In this document: positions 43,548 through 53,067 of the stretch, piece after piece
Position numbering within the stretch: the stretch's first letter is position 1
How the letters are laid out: the number at the start of each line of letters is the position of its first letter
The notes under the pieces: model-generated
What the model was told of the DNA's origin: nothing
Seen by the model: the letters and a program-made list of their open reading frames with translations, nothing else
Databases searched by the model: none
From: Mesorhizobium sp. B2-4-15
Lineage (GTDB): Bacteria; Pseudomonadota; Alphaproteobacteria; Rhizobiales; Rhizobiaceae
Length of the DNA: 64,000 bases
Direction of reading: 5' to 3'
Assembly: GCF_006658505.1 (NCBI RefSeq)
Contig: NZ_VFUZ01000025.1
Location: forward strand, 1 to 64,000
Position numbers and translations under genes: made by a program

Positions 43548-44084
43548 TTAGCGGCGCACGCGGGCTACGGCGCGGCGCTTGGCCTCGTCGATCAGCATGT
43601 TGGCCACCTGCATGCGGACCATGGCGCGCTGGCGCAGATGCGGGGCGACACGGTCCGGATGATTGGCGAAGGCAAAGCTGCGGCGCATGCGGCCGAAATC
43701 GGCAGCGCCCTTGGGCTGATCCAGGCCCAGTTCGGCCGCGATCGATTCAGGATCGATCGGTGGCAGTTCTTCTTCGGGTTTCGGCTCCTCGCCAATCAGA
43801 GCCAGCCTGGCATGGTCGAGCAAGGCGGCAAATTCGCTCGCCAGATCCGCGCCTGCCTCACGATATTCGGCGGCGGATACCTTGATGCGGCCGGAATGGA
43901 GTTCATCCGCCACCGAGAGATAATCGAAGGGAATGGACGGACGCGCGCCCGTCTCGTCGGCCTCGATGCCGTCACCCTTTTCGGAAGCAACGAAGAGATC
44001 GTCGAGCAACGAAGCGAAATCACGCTTGGCGCTGGTAGCGATGTCAGCCTCCTCCTTGCCCGACTGTTCCGTTATCAGAAACAT
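43548..44084 (-). CDS. Hypothetical protein with a C-terminal J-domain-like HPD motif
   Basis: 178 residues: MFLITEQSGKEEADIATSAK, then an acidic region (LLDDLFVASEKGDGIEADET), a helical middle (KVSAAEYREAGADLASEFAA), and an ESIAAELGLDQPKGAADFGR linker. The C-terminal end carries RRSFAFANHPDRVAPHLRQR followed by a helix MVRMQVANMLIDEAKRR. The HPD tripeptide at 142-144, flanked by two helices, matches the J-domain pattern that stimulates Hsp70/DnaK. The helix lengths are shorter than a full 70-residue J domain, so a cryptic DnaJ-like domain is inferred only. Function unknown; conserved in rhizobia by recollection. Confidence 0.65.
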   Translation of the reverse strand: MFLITEQSGKEEADIATSAKRDFASLLDDLFVASEKGDGIEADETGARPSIPFDYLSVADELHSGRIKVSAAEYREAGADLASEFAALLDHARLALIGEEPKPEEELPPIDPESIAAELGLDQPKGAADFGRMRRSFAFANHPDRVAPHLRQRAMVRMQVANMLIDEAKRRAVARVRR

Positions 44085-44394
44085 AGAACCGGCTCGTTAA
44101 AAATAGATGCCACCGGTCTTGATGAATTTAGCCATTCGGAGGATCGCGCCCGGTTCCCAACAAAAGCCGGACTGCACTTTCGTGCAGCCCGGAAATTCGC
44201 CAGGAGTGGCGAGGAAAACTGGCCATGTGCCAGCGACCAAGCTACGGTTTGTGCGGCGCGAAAGTTTCACCAGGCTCGCGAAAAAATCTTATGAAAAATC
44301 ATTCGGACATGGCAGGCATGCGAATGCTGCACTGCACAATTGTCACGATTCACCTATATTGAGGGCCGTGGAGGACCAATCAGGAGCCTGAATC
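44085..44394. other. Divergent intergenic region with a hairpin
   Basis: Separates the HPD-motif gene and the 54-aa gene. A stem at 44167-44192 (CCGG, CTGCAC / GTGCAG, CCGG with one mismatch, loop TTTC) stands out. Downstream the sequence is AT-richer and should contain the promoter of the 54-aa gene. No ORF with support is visible; a small RNA is conceivable. Confidence 0.4.
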
Positions 44395-44559
44395 ATGGGT
44401 TTCTTCACTGAAATGTTCGCCCGGCCACGGCCGCAGGAACATTTGCGATATCGCGCGGCACTGGCGCTGCTCCACTCTATGAGCAATGCCGACCGCGCCG
44501 ACATCGGCATCAAGCCAGCCGATTTTCCGCGCATCGCCCGCGAAATGTCCGTTCGCTAA
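44395..44559 (+). CDS. 54-residue protein, DUF1127-like
   Basis: MGFFTEMFARPRPQEHLRYR is followed by a helical AALALLHSMSNADRADIGIK and PADFPRIAREMSVR. The DRADIGIKPADF stretch resembles the end of DUF1127 proteins (DIGLxRxD), short arginine-rich alphaproteobacterial proteins implicated in phosphate and RNA metabolism. The AGGAGCC ribosome-binding site at 44381-44387 supports the start. Too short for standard ORF callers. Confidence 0.65.
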   Translation: MGFFTEMFARPRPQEHLRYRAALALLHSMSNADRADIGIKPADFPRIAREMSVR

Positions 44560-44612
44560 GCTGGTTTGCGAGATGTCCCGGATCGATCCGGGACATCTCA
44601 AGACCTCAATCC

Positions 44613-45121
44613 TCAACGCGTTCCGAGGAATGTCGCCTTGCCGAGCGGCACGCCATTGTGGCGAAGGATGTCGTAGGCGGTGGTGAGGTGGAAATAGAAG
44701 TTGGGCATGGCCAGATGCAGCAGGTACTTCATCCCGCCCATCGTCGTTTCACGCCCACCGAGCTTCAACTCGATCGTCTTGTCTTCCGAACCGTCGATAT
44801 CGGCTGCGGAAAAAGTCGTCAGATGTGTAACCGTCTTAGCTATCCTCGCCTCAAGGTCGGCAAAGCTTGCCTCGTTGTCCTCATATTTCGGCACTTCGCG
44901 GCCAGCCAGCCGCGAGGGCGCGCCCTTGGCATGATCGGTTGCGATCTCTGCACCTGCCTGGTCAAGGCGAACATGTCGGGCGCCAGCCGCGCCGTCAGAA
45001 ACACCTGCGGGTCGATCTTGCGATCAAGCGCATTCTGTTCGGCAGCCGCCAGAACACGGGAAAGGGCTTTCAGCCTGGCCGAAAACACCGGCACGGATGC
45101 CTCATACATCGATATTGTCAC
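44613..45121 (-). pseudogene. DUF1993 protein gene with a 2-base frameshift
   Basis: The first frame from ATG 45121 reads MTISMYEASVPVFSARLKAL, then IDPQVFLTARLAPDMFALTR and VQ. The family continues with IATDHAKGAPSRLAGREVPK and YEDNEASFADLEARIAKTVT, found in a second frame ending at 44613. Restoring the frame requires deleting two bases: the sequence has CAGAGATC where CAGATC is expected, the plus-strand extra CT being near 44946-44949. DUF1993 members are about 168 residues. Either a recent pseudogene or a sequencing error; the rest of the protein is intact. Confidence 0.8.
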
Positions 45122-45263
45122 GTCAAATCTCCTGTCCGGTCTGAGCGCCGTCAGCTGGAGCTAGCGCCTCAAGGCGCGATTCTTCAAGCGCTATGCGCGC
45201 CGCGTCACCACGCCGCCGCAATCGCAATGGTAGAATCCGCGTTATCGAACGCGGAGATTCCCG

Positions 45264-46316
45264 ATGAGACGCGTCCTTCTCGCAGCGACTGCCCTTCTCT
45301 CCCTTGCCGCGACGGGCCTGCCGTGCCTCGCCGCCGGCGATGCTCCGGAAGCGCCCTATATCGACGACCGGTCGAGTGCCGAGGCGGTCATCCGTTCGCT
45401 CTATAGCGCCATCAGCCGGCATGAATTCGCCCGCGCCTGGGGCTATTTCGGCGATACCAAGCCGGCTAAGGATTTCGACAGTTTCGTCAAGGGCTATGAC
45501 GGCACCGACAAGGTCGAAGTCGCGACCGGTGCGGTTTCAGACGAGGGAGCCGCCGGCAGCATATACTATAACGTGCCCGTCGCCATCCGTGCCACGGACA
45601 AGAAGGGCGGCGAAAAGGTCTTTGCCGGCTGCTACACGCTGCGCCAGGTGAATGCCCAGGCCCAGGCGGAGCCACCGTTCGATCCCATCCATATCGAGAA
45701 AGGCGCGCTGAAACCTTCCACCGCCGATTTCGAAGGGGCGTTGCCGGCAAGCTGTGGCGACGGACCGCCGCCGCCCAAGAAGGACACCGCGCTCGAACAG
45801 GCCAAGAAGGCTTTTCTGGCGACGTATGGCGACCAATGCGACAAGAATCTCTTGGTCAACGGGCCGGAAACTTTCTCGATCAAGTACAGGGACAAGGACG
45901 CGGCCGCCAGCGATCCCGACCGGGAAACGCGGCTTTTCCATTTCTCTTGCTCGGCCGCGGCCTACAATGAGAACTCCATCTACTACATGAGCGATGATGT
46001 ATCAGGTGTGCGGCAGTTGCAGTTCACCGAGCCGGAGATGGATATCCGCTACGTGAACAACGACAGCGAGGGCAAGGTCGAATCCATGCACATCGTCGGC
46101 TTCCGGACGACAGGCTGGGCGACCAATTCCAGCTATGACAAGGATGCCCACACGATCACCACCTTCAACAAATGGCGTGGCGCCGCAGATGCCTCTTCAT
46201 CGGGCACCTATCTATTCCGCAACGGCGATTTCTCGCTGGTCCAGTATGATGTCGACGCGTCCTATGACGGCGAGCAGAACCCGCAGACAGTCGTCGACTA
46301 CAACACCGCCCCCTGA
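45264..46316 (+). CDS. Exported DUF1176-like protein
   Basis: 350 residues with a signal peptide (MRRVLLAATALLSLAATGLP, cleavage near CLAAG). The N-terminal half (SSAEAVIRSLYSAISRHEFA) looks like a SnoaL-type or nuclear-transport-factor-like region (about 35-130). The C-terminal half (DTALEQAKKAFLATYGDQCD, then LFHFSCSAAAYNENSIYYMS) resembles DUF1176. Six cysteines suggest periplasmic disulfides. Role unknown. Monocistronic. Confidence 0.7.
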   Translation: MRRVLLAATALLSLAATGLPCLAAGDAPEAPYIDDRSSAEAVIRSLYSAISRHEFARAWGYFGDTKPAKDFDSFVKGYDGTDKVEVATGAVSDEGAAGSIYYNVPVAIRATDKKGGEKVFAGCYTLRQVNAQAQAEPPFDPIHIEKGALKPSTADFEGALPASCGDGPPPPKKDTALEQAKKAFLATYGDQCDKNLLVNGPETFSIKYRDKDAAASDPDRETRLFHFSCSAAAYNENSIYYMSDDVSGVRQLQFTEPEMDIRYVNNDSEGKVESMHIVGFRTTGWATNSSYDKDAHTITTFNKWRGAADASSSGTYLFRNGDFSLVQYDVDASYDGEQNPQTVVDYNTAP

Positions 46317-46341
46317 AGGGCCGGCAGGTTTCCGGCGGCGG

Positions 46342-47226
46342 TCAAGGCGCCTTCGACAGCATCCAGTTGAGTGTTCCCCGCCAGTCGGCCATGCGGATCG
46401 GCGTGCCGTGCGTGCCTGTCTCGAAGCGGACGAAGCGGGTCGGATATGTCTTCGACTTGGCCATGATCGAGCGGAAGAAGGCTTCCTGATTGGCCACGGG
46501 AAAGACTACGTCATGGCTGCCCTGGCCGAAGAAGACCGGCACGCGGCGTTTAAAGGCGGGGCTATCGAAAAAACTCTCGTCCCAGAGCGAGCCGAGCAAC
46601 AGCAAGCCATCGATGCGGCCGCCCGTATCCTTGCGTCCCGCAAGCTTCCAGCACAGTGCGCCACCCATGGAGCCGCAGGCGACGAAGATCTTCGCACCCG
46701 GAGACTGTTCGGCATAGTGATCGATCAGGGCCGCGACCTGCGCGGCGCCCTTGTCGCCGAAATCGGGGAAATCCGGAGAGAGATAGAGGCCGCCGTTGCC
46801 GGCCATCAGGTTCTTGATGCGATTGAAATTGCCGCCGAAAGTGAAGTCGTCGACCCCTTGCTTGCGGCTGCCGCCCTGTCCATGCAGATAGAGCACGATG
46901 ATAGCAGCGCCTTGCGTCTTGCCGACAGCGACATGCCTGACATCGCCGGCGTCCGTCTTCAGCATCAGATCCTGCTGCACCTTGCGCACGCCGGTATCGG
47001 TATATTGCGGATGCACGCGTTTTTCCGGCACCTCGTCGCGCTGGTTGATGTCGCGCATTTCCCGGTAGTCGATGACCATGTAGGCGCCATTGGTGTCGGA
47101 CGAAAGCGTGGCCGGATAGGCGAAGAGATCGTCCTTGAAGGGTTTTAGTTCAAGCGCATTGGCGTGGGCGGCAGGAAACAAGAAGAATATTGCAGTCAGA
47201 AATGCTCGCAAACCTCGGCGCTGCAC
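46342..47226 (-). CDS. Exported alpha/beta hydrolase
   Basis: About 294 residues, with a signal peptide (RGLRAFLTAIFFLFPAAHAN). Start is taken as GTG 47226, in the terminus of the palindromic element; TTG 47211 is the alternative, while the longer frame to 47439 merely translates the repeat. Hydrolase features: IIVLYLHGQGGSRKQGV with the oxyanion HGQGG, nucleophile ACGSMGGALCWKLA, acid FFGQGSHDVVFPV, and histidine FETGTHGTPIRM. Extracytoplasmic; substrate unknown. Confidence 0.8.
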   Translation of the reverse strand: MQRRGLRAFLTAIFFLFPAAHANALELKPFKDDLFAYPATLSSDTNGAYMVIDYREMRDINQRDEVPEKRVHPQYTDTGVRKVQQDLMLKTDAGDVRHVAVGKTQGAAIIVLYLHGQGGSRKQGVDDFTFGGNFNRIKNLMAGNGGLYLSPDFPDFGDKGAAQVAALIDHYAEQSPGAKIFVACGSMGGALCWKLAGRKDTGGRIDGLLLLGSLWDESFFDSPAFKRRVPVFFGQGSHDVVFPVANQEAFFRSIMAKSKTYPTRFVRFETGTHGTPIRMADWRGTLNWMLSKAP

Positions 47227-47381
47227 CCCCCTCGGGCCTACCGGCCATCTCCCGCTCAAGGGGGGAGATTGGATGTCATGATGGCTTTCGCCAATTTTCG
47301 ACGTTGAAAAAAAGGCGCCGGGGCCAAAGCCGCCGATCTCCCCCCTTGAGGTGGAGATGGCAGGCAGGCCAGAGGCGCGAC
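47224..47381. repeat. 158-bp palindromic intergenic element, copy 2
   Basis: It has the same size and layout as copy 1: left arm 47224-47269 starting CACCCCCCTCGGGCCTACCG and right arm 47336-47381 with imperfect inverse complementarity. The centres align in part (TTTTCG followed by ACGTTG). It lies between the hydrolase and the MoeA-MobA gene and touches the hydrolase's probable start codon. Confidence 0.78.
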
Positions 47382-47435
47382 GAAACGAGAAAGAAAAATT
47401 CATTGCCGAGGCATGCGTAATACAGCTTGGGTTTG

Positions 47436-49046
47436 TCAATCCTGCAGCACGCCGCCGGCATCCTCCAGCGCCTCGCGGGTGTCGACATCGACTGACGCGC
47501 CCTCGCCGATCTCGACATCGATGACATCGAGCCCTTCGGCCTCGACCAGATGGCGGGCACCGGTATCGCCTTCGAGATGGGCGATCGCCGGGAACAGCGA
47601 GCGTGGCAAAAGCACCGGGTTGCCGCGCTTGCCCTCATGCGAGGCGCGAACCACCGAATTGCCTCCAGCCTTGCGGAAGGCATCGATCAGCCTGTCGAGG
47701 TCCTCGGACGCGACGCCCGGCATGTCTCCCAGCACGATCATCGCGCCGGCGGCGTCCTCAGGCAGGTAGGCAATACCGGCTTTCAGCGAGGTGGACAGGC
47801 CATCGCTGAAATCGGGATTGTCGGCGAAGATGACGTCGAGATCCGACAAGGCCGCGCGTACCCGCTCGCGCTGATGGCCGGTGACGACGATCGTGCCCGA
47901 TGCCTTCGAGGCGAGCGTACGCTCGGCGGTACGACGCACCAGCGGTTGGCCACCGAACAGCGCGAGCAATTTGTTCGGCCCGCCCATGCGGCTCGACCGG
48001 CCGGCCGCCAGAAGAACGATCCCGACCTTGAGCTTGCTCTTGGCGGGCAGCGGCTCGCGGGGCTGCGGCCGCGTCGGGATTTCCATCAACAGCCCGCCGA
48101 CCCCCATGCCGGCAATGTCGCGCGCGGTGACGTCGAGGCCGGCAATCAATCGGTCAAGCACCCAGTCGAAGCCATTTTCCTTGGGACTGCGGGCGCAGCC
48201 GGGCGCACCGATGACGCGCTTGCCGCCAAGCGTGCCCAGCACCAGCAGATTGCCGGGATCGACCGGCATGCCGGCGCGGATGACGGTCCCCCCCGCCATT
48301 TCGATAGCCGCCGGAACGACATCGGCGAAATCGCTCATCGCCGAGGCGCCGAAGATCACCACCATGTCGTTGTCGCACGCCAGCGAGCTGGCAGCCTCGG
48401 CCAGCGGCGCGATCTCGTGCGGCGTGCGGCGTTCCGCCGTCAGCCTGCCGCCCGTGCGCGCCAGCCGTGCTTCGGTGACACGCAACGTCTTGTCGAGCAC
48501 ACCGGGCTTAATACCCGGCAGAACCGTCTGGATGACGCCGACGCGCACCGGTTGATAGGCGTTGACCGCAAAGATCTCGCCGCCGGCACAGATTCTCGTC
48601 ACGGCGCAGATAAGCGTGGAGGCGACAGCGAACGGGATGATCTTCACCGTCGCGACCATCCCGCCTTTCTCGACCGGCGCGTGCTGGGGCAGCGTCGCGA
48701 TGGTGATGGCGGGATCGACAACGTTGATGGCGTCGATCATGGCGGCATCGACCGTGAAGATGCCGGCCGCCCTGGCATGGAGATTGACCCGACCGGTGGC
48801 GGCGGGTCTGGCCTCGACGCCGCTGAAAGTCATGCTCTCGGTAATTCTCTGTGCTGCGGCGTCCTCGCTGAGATCGTCCGCGGCCAGCACGGCCGCAACG
48901 ACCTGCGATACACCTGCTGCTTTGAGTATGGAGACATCTTCGGCGCTGAGCCTGTGGGCCTTGCGAAAGCGCCTTTCGCCGGCGGTGGTGGCATGCGCCA
49001 GCACCGCGCCTTCGGCCGTCTCGATCGGGATCGGACCGAATTTCAC
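47436..49046 (-). CDS. MoeA-like/MobA-like fusion (molybdopterin-binding and NTP transferase)
   Basis: 536 residues. N-terminal about 340 residues: a molybdopterin-binding MoCF fold of MoeA type (DNDMVVIFGASAMSDFADVV, VDPGNLLVLGTLGGKRVIGA, PGCARSPKENGFDWVLDRLI). C-terminal about 345-536: a MobA/MocA nucleotidyltransferase (VLLAAGRSSRMGGPNKLLAL, MIVLGDMPGVASEDLD). Such fusions attach a nucleotide (CTP in MocA) to the molybdenum cofactor for hydroxylase enzymes. It overlaps xdhC-C by four bases and is the last gene of the maturation operon. Confidence 0.88.
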   Translation of the reverse strand: MKFGPIPIETAEGAVLAHATTAGERRFRKAHRLSAEDVSILKAAGVSQVVAAVLAADDLSEDAAAQRITESMTFSGVEARPAATGRVNLHARAAGIFTVDAAMIDAINVVDPAITIATLPQHAPVEKGGMVATVKIIPFAVASTLICAVTRICAGGEIFAVNAYQPVRVGVIQTVLPGIKPGVLDKTLRVTEARLARTGGRLTAERRTPHEIAPLAEAASSLACDNDMVVIFGASAMSDFADVVPAAIEMAGGTVIRAGMPVDPGNLLVLGTLGGKRVIGAPGCARSPKENGFDWVLDRLIAGLDVTARDIAGMGVGGLLMEIPTRPQPREPLPAKSKLKVGIVLLAAGRSSRMGGPNKLLALFGGQPLVRRTAERTLASKASGTIVVTGHQRERVRAALSDLDVIFADNPDFSDGLSTSLKAGIAYLPEDAAGAMIVLGDMPGVASEDLDRLIDAFRKAGGNSVVRASHEGKRGNPVLLPRSLFPAIAHLEGDTGARHLVEAEGLDVIDVEIGEGASVDVDTREALEDAGGVLQD

Positions 49047-49783
49047 GCCACCACGCCCACAGAAGGCCGCGCGTCAACCTGGACGCGCGATGCAGAGGCA
49101 TCGAGGACGCGCGAGCGGAAGGCGGAGATGGTTTGCGCGAGAATGGCGACCGCGATCTCGGCGGGGCTCGCGGCGCCGATATCGAGCCCGATCGGCGCGT
49201 GGATGCGGGCGATCTGCTCGGCACTCGCGCCCAGCGCCAGCAAGCGCTCGACGCGCTTGGCATGCGTCTTGCGGCTGCCGAGCGCCCCGACATAGAAGCA
49301 GTTGGCGTCGAGCCCCGCCTTCAGCGCGAAATCGTCGATCTTCGGATCATGGGTGACGGCTGCGAGAGCCGTGTAGCTGTCGAGCGGTTGGCGCTTCAAT
49401 ACGTCTTCCGGCCACTCGGCGTGCAGGACGACATCGGGAAAGCGGTCCGGCGTGGCGAAAGCGGTGCGCGGATCGATGATCTCCAGCGGATAGCCGGCAA
49501 TCCTTGCCATCGGCGCCAGCGCCTGGCTGATATGGACGGCGCCGATCACCACTAGGCGCGGCTGGGGCAGATGCGCATTGAGAAAGAAGGTCCGTCCTTC
49601 CGCTTCGACGGAACCGGAATTGCCCGATCGGAAAGCCCTGGCGATCGCCGTTCCGAGCTCGCCCGCAACTTGGTCGCCCTCACGCACGATACGATCGCGG
49701 CCGTCACCGAGATCGGTCACCAGGATCGCCGCGCGGCGGGCGCGTCGTTCGGCGTTGAGGGTTTTCAGCGCATAGGGATCCAT
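49043..49783 (-). CDS. XdhC family protein, C-terminal Rossmann domain
   Basis: 246 residues from ATG 49783 (MDPYALKTLNAERRARRAAI). The XdhC_C fold is visible: PRLVVIGAVHISQALAPMAR with a glycine-rich loop, YPLEIIDPRTAFATPDRFPD, ALAAVTHDPKIDDFALKAGL, YVGALGSRKTHAKRVERLLA, and IHAPIGLDIGAASPAEIAVA. Together with the separate N-terminal protein encoded just upstream it equals one full XdhC, which loads sulfurated molybdenum cofactor into xanthine-dehydrogenase-like enzymes. Confidence 0.88.
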   Translation of the reverse strand: MDPYALKTLNAERRARRAAILVTDLGDGRDRIVREGDQVAGELGTAIARAFRSGNSGSVEAEGRTFFLNAHLPQPRLVVIGAVHISQALAPMARIAGYPLEIIDPRTAFATPDRFPDVVLHAEWPEDVLKRQPLDSYTALAAVTHDPKIDDFALKAGLDANCFYVGALGSRKTHAKRVERLLALGASAEQIARIHAPIGLDIGAASPAEIAVAILAQTISAFRSRVLDASASRVQVDARPSVGVVA

Positions 49784-49787
49784 TGGA

Positions 49788-50126
49788 TCAGCCGAGCCTT
49801 TCCACATAAACCTTGATGCGGCCACCGCAGGACAGGCCAACCTGCCAGGCGGTCTCATCGGCGACGCCGAACTCCATCATCCTTGCCTTGCCGGAGCCGA
49901 TGACGTCCATCGCCTCGGTCACCACCGCGCCCTCGACACAGCCGCCCGAAACGGAGCCGTGGAAATTGCCGTCCGCGTCGATGACGAGGTGGCTGCCGAC
50001 CGGGCGTGGCGCCGAACCCCAGGTCTCGACCACGGTCGCGATGGCGACATCCTTGCCTTCCTTCATCCAGCCTTCCGCGATGATCAGCGGATCGCGGGCC
50101 TCATCGAGATAAATGCTGTCGCTCAT
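49788..50126 (-). CDS. XdhC/CoxI N-terminal domain protein
   Basis: 112 residues from ATG 50126 (MSDSIYLDEARDPLIIAEGW). Signature IATVVETWGSAPRPVGSHLV and SGGCVEGAVVTEAMDVIGSG, with the cysteine of SGGCVE conserved, then VGLSCGGRIKVYVE. It carries only the XdhC_CoxI part; the Rossmann part is the next gene. The four-base spacing to that gene indicates coupling. Confidence 0.88.
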   Translation of the reverse strand: MSDSIYLDEARDPLIIAEGWMKEGKDVAIATVVETWGSAPRPVGSHLVIDADGNFHGSVSGGCVEGAVVTEAMDVIGSGKARMMEFGVADETAWQVGLSCGGRIKVYVERLG

Positions 50127-50176
50127 CGTTGCTTCTCTCAGGGGTCTGTTTTTCCAAGGAGCCGAGAAACATATGG

Positions 50177-51427
50177 CTATGCGGCGCGCCTCGCGCCAGC
50201 ATCCATCCATCGGCGGGGATCGACGGAAAGCGCCGATTTCTTGTCCAGCGAGGCGCAGAGGTCGGCGAGCGCGTCGAGATTGTGCACCGAGCGGAATTCA
50301 TCGACGTGCGGCAGCATCGCCTTGACGCCGCGAGCGCGTGCCTGAAAACCGTCAAAGCGCAGCAATGGGTTCAGCCAGATCAGCCGTCTGCAGGATTTAT
50401 GCAGCCGCTCCATCTCCTCCGAAAGGCCGGCGACATCGTCGCGCTCCAGCCCGTCGGTGATCAGAAGCACGACCGCGCCCTGTCCCAGCACACGCCGCGA
50501 CCATGTCAGATTGAACTCGGCCAGCGCATCGCCGATGCGGGTGCCGCCGGACCAGTCCTTGACCGCCACCGAACAATCGGCGAGCGCCGCATCGGGATCG
50601 CGATGGCGCATTTGCCGCGTCAGATTGGTCAGCCTGGTGCCAAAGACGAAGGTGTGAACGCGTCGGCGTTTTTCCGTCAGCGCGTGCAGGAAATGCAGGA
50701 AGATGCGCGTGTATTGGCTCATCGAACCAGAAATGTCGGCCAGCACCACCAGCGGCGGGTGGACCTCACGGACCGAGCGGAATTTCGGCAGGATCAACTC
50801 GCCGCCGGTGCGCGCGGCCGAGCGCATCATGGCGCGCGGATCGATGCGGCGGCCATGCGCATCGGCCTTGAAGCGCCTTGTCCGCACCATATCGACGGGC
50901 AGCCGCAACTCGGCGATCGCCTTCCTGGCGTCGGCCATCTCGGCGGCATTCATCTGGGCAAAATCCTTGCCCCGCAACACCTCGTTACCGGAAAATGTGA
51001 AGCGGGCATCGACCTCGATCTCGGGAACTTCCCGCGGCGGCTGGTTCTTGTGGTGGCCTTCGAACATCGCCTGGGCGACACGGTTTTCAGCCGCGCGCGG
51101 CTTCTGCTTCTCCCTGACGTCGGGCGCCACCGGCGAAAACATCGCCAGCAGTTTTTCGATCAGTTCGCGCGACTTCCAGAACAGCCGGAAAGCCTCGTCG
51201 AAGGTGGGGTGATCCTCATGTCGTGAGACCAGCACGGCATGCAGCGTCCAGTAGAAATCATCGCGCGAGCCGATGCCGGCGGCGAGCACCGCCTCGATCG
51301 CGTCCTTGACCGAGGCCGGCCCGACCCGCATGCCGGCCTTGCGCAAGATGCGGGCAAAATAGACGATGTTGTCGGCGATGCGGCCGTCCGCCGTTGCCTC
51401 TCTGGGGTCTGGACGCGGCGCCTTCAT
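50177..51427 (-). CDS. CoxE-like VWA domain protein
   Basis: 416 residues. The von Willebrand A metal site DISGSMSQYTR lies near residue 232, with T later in LITDGLERDD. The N-terminal RIADNIVYFARILRKAGMRV and DDFYWTLHAVLVSRHEDHP are typical of CoxE. In carbon-monoxide dehydrogenase systems CoxE pairs with the CoxD AAA ATPase to mature the Mo-Cu site; here it follows that ATPase gene by six bases. Confidence 0.9.
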   Translation of the reverse strand: MKAPRPDPREATADGRIADNIVYFARILRKAGMRVGPASVKDAIEAVLAAGIGSRDDFYWTLHAVLVSRHEDHPTFDEAFRLFWKSRELIEKLLAMFSPVAPDVREKQKPRAAENRVAQAMFEGHHKNQPPREVPEIEVDARFTFSGNEVLRGKDFAQMNAAEMADARKAIAELRLPVDMVRTRRFKADAHGRRIDPRAMMRSAARTGGELILPKFRSVREVHPPLVVLADISGSMSQYTRIFLHFLHALTEKRRRVHTFVFGTRLTNLTRQMRHRDPDAALADCSVAVKDWSGGTRIGDALAEFNLTWSRRVLGQGAVVLLITDGLERDDVAGLSEEMERLHKSCRRLIWLNPLLRFDGFQARARGVKAMLPHVDEFRSVHNLDALADLCASLDKKSALSVDPRRWMDAGARRAA

Positions 51428-51432
51428 TGCGG

Positions 51433-52358
<926 letters not shown>

Positions 52359-52362
<4 letters not shown>

Positions 52363-52886
52363 TCCTTCTCCGTGGGCGCCGCTGCCCCACTGTCCAGAAC
52401 GTGGTAGCCGCGTGCGTGATAGATCAGCGGCCGCAAATTATCGCCCATGCGTAGGCCTGTCACCTTGCCAAAAAGCACACGATGGGTCGCCAGATCCTTG
52501 GTGTCGATCAGTTCGCAATCGAACACCGCGAGCGCGCCCTTCAACGTCGGCGCGCCGGTGGAAATCACGTCCCATTCGCCGAGCGCGAAACGCTCCTCGA
52601 CCGGCAGGCCGGTGATGCCAGAAAACCCAATCGACAGCGGCTGCTGGTGCGACGCCAGCGTGTTCAAGGCAAATCTACCGTTCTTCACGAAAGGCTCGTT
52701 CTTGGGATTCTCGCGGTTGAGGCAGACCAGGATGGTCGGCGGCGTGTCCGATACCGAACAGGCAGCAATCACCGTCGCGCCACGCTTGCCCGCCGGCCCG
52801 TCCGTGGTGACCACATGGACGTGACCGGCAAAATGGCTCATCGCGTCGCGATAGGCCTGCGGTCCAATATCGTTCTTCTTCAGCAC
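52359..52886 (-). CDS. Flavin reductase (FMN-binding split-barrel) family protein
   Basis: 175 residues. FMN-binding features: AMSHFAGHVHVVTTDGPAGK, GATVIAACSVSDTPPTILVC, RENPKNEPFVKNGRFALNTL, and a C-terminal RPLIYHARGYHVLD. NAD(P)H:flavin reductases of this type supply reduced flavin to a partner oxygenase. As first gene of the maturation operon its role is unclear, perhaps redox supply during cofactor assembly. Confidence 0.87.
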
Positions 52887-53067
52887 CGGAATTTTCCACA
52901 GCCAGAAACCCTACCGCTATATATGGCCAGACATGACATGCCACAAGCGAAGTGCTTGGCCCATATCCCTGAATTCGCGTGTTGCACCAAGGCCGGGCAG
53001 CCTTTAGGTCTTGGATGGATTGATGCCTGCGCTGTTATTCGCGGGCTTGGAGGGACTCTTCGAAAGG

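Noticed and set aside
47227..47439. Longer start for the exported hydrolase
   Set aside because: The added residues merely translate the palindromic element; the signal peptide begins after it.
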